From Lachnospiraceae bacterium (GTDB lineage: Bacteria; Bacillota_A; Clostridia; Lachnospirales; Lachnospiraceae), in the NCBI GenBank assembly GCA_017553965.1, contig JAFZJK010000218.1, positions 1-6,231 on the forward strand: 6,231 nt of DNA, given 5' to 3'. The notes beneath the pieces are model-generated. The model was not told where the DNA came from, made no database searches, and saw only the letters and a program-made list of their open reading frames with translations. Of this stretch, positions 5,716-6,231 are shown piece by piece. Within the stretch, counting starts at the first letter, position 1. Each line of letters opens with the position of its first letter. A program made the position numbers and the translations under genes.

Positions 5716-6231
5716 TTATCTCAGTAACATGAGTATTGCGAGACATATGATCAGCTGGATAATACAGAATCTGTGAACTACATGGGTGTCCTTCCATCTT
5801 TCGTCCTCGGGAAGGTCCTTACGGAAGTGGTCATGTAAAGGTGTTTTTGTGTGCTTCAAGATACCGATCTTAAAGAAGCGGAGCAGGAATATTTTTACAA
5901 GGCCCAGACCGCCATCCAGGATGAATACGATACAGATGGGGATGAAGAGGAGCGGGTCGCCGCACTTCATGGCTGCTATGGCCATAAATACTCCTATGGT
6001 ACGTGAGCCTGCGTCACCCATCAGCATGATACTGGGGGATGCGTTATACCAGAGGTAACCAGCCATGGCGAAGATGAACAGTATCTCGTAAGATACGAAA
6101 TCGGGCTCCATGGTGATGAGCACAAAGGTGAACAGGCTTATGATCGAAAGTGATGTACAGAGTCCGTCCACGCCGTCGGTACAGTTGATCACGTTGATGG
6201 ACATCCAGATGAGGATGGTTGCCAGTATTAC
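5716..6231 (-). CDS. mraY: MraY-family phospho-sugar:polyprenyl-phosphate transferase, C-terminal half (5' partial)
   Basis: The 171 visible residues are open to the right edge. The in-frame ATG at 6204 lies inside a membrane segment (ILIWMSINVINC) and is not the start. Motifs in order (edge numbering) are NCTDGVDGL (16-24), like NLTDGLDGL of MraY; LMGDAGSRTIG (70-80), carrying the family's catalytic-site Asp at 73; and the last cytoplasmic loop TPLHDHFRKD (130-139), where MraY usually has HHH. VVHRFCIIQLI near the end also fits MraY. About six hydrophobic spans are visible, and the distance from TDGVDGL to the C-terminus matches MraY. Known reaction: transfer of phospho-MurNAc-pentapeptide from UDP to undecaprenyl phosphate, giving lipid I at the membrane. 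The HDH variant and a location away from any visible cell-wall gene cluster leave open a paralogue or a related transferase (WecA/TagO-like) with another sugar. Convergent with the cotH-family gene. Confidence 0.8.
   Translation of the reverse strand, partial: VILATILIWMSINVINCTDGVDGLCTSLSIISLFTFVLITMEPDFVSYEILFIFAMAGYLWYNASPSIMLMGDAGSRTIGVFMAIAAMKCGDPLLFIPICIVFILDGGLGLVKIFLLRFFKIGILKHTKTPLHDHFRKDLPEDERWKDTHVVHRFCIIQLIICLAILMLLR

Noticed and set aside
5786..6058. Plus-strand open frame opposite the MraY-family gene
   Set aside because: An antisense shadow of a gene with strong family motifs; its composition is unlike a real protein here.

Overview
The window reads as ordinary chromosomal DNA from a low-to-mid GC Gram-positive anaerobe of the Clostridia, most likely Lachnospiraceae (the Butyrivibrio/Roseburia/Coprococcus side). 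This is an inference from the DUF5688 gene, the CotH-type lipoprotein with Thr/Pro-rich linkers, strong AGGAGG-type ribosome sites and sigma-A-like promoters. No phage, insertion-sequence transposase, CRISPR array, tRNA or rRNA is visible.

Layout, left to right. The 3' end of a gene with a histidine phosphotransfer (Hpt) domain enters from the left edge (+, to 390). A well-formed promoter follows at once and drives a 260-residue exported protein of unknown function (+, 476-1258). Its last 23 bases overlap, tail to tail, the end of a DUF5688 gene (-, 1236-2120). A 227-bp divergent intergenic region (2121-2347) carries two back-to-back promoters, each with 17-bp spacing. One serves the DUF5688 gene, whose Shine-Dalgarno lies inside a perfect palindrome. 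The other serves the ribosome-associated GTPase gene hflX (+, 2348-3607). Fourteen bases after hflX comes a CotH-kinase-family lipoprotein gene (+, 3622-5535), probably in the same transcript. It converges on the 3' part of an MraY-family prenyl-phosphate sugar transferase gene (-, stop at 5716, running off the right edge).

The most distinctive structure lies between the two convergent genes. It is a 167-bp nested inverted repeat (5534-5700). The outer 32-bp arms match at 27 of 32 positions, and each arm can also fold alone into a small hairpin showing the 9-mer GACGGTTCT or its complement in the loop. They enclose a long terminator-like stem with a T-run. This looks like a pair of REP-type palindromes around a terminator, possibly a non-autonomous mobile element.

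There is no gene-free stretch over 300 bases. The genes do not form one obvious pathway. Signalling (Hpt), ribosome rescue (HflX) and envelope functions (exported protein, CotH lipoprotein, MraY family) are interleaved, and I see no clear defence or biosynthetic system.
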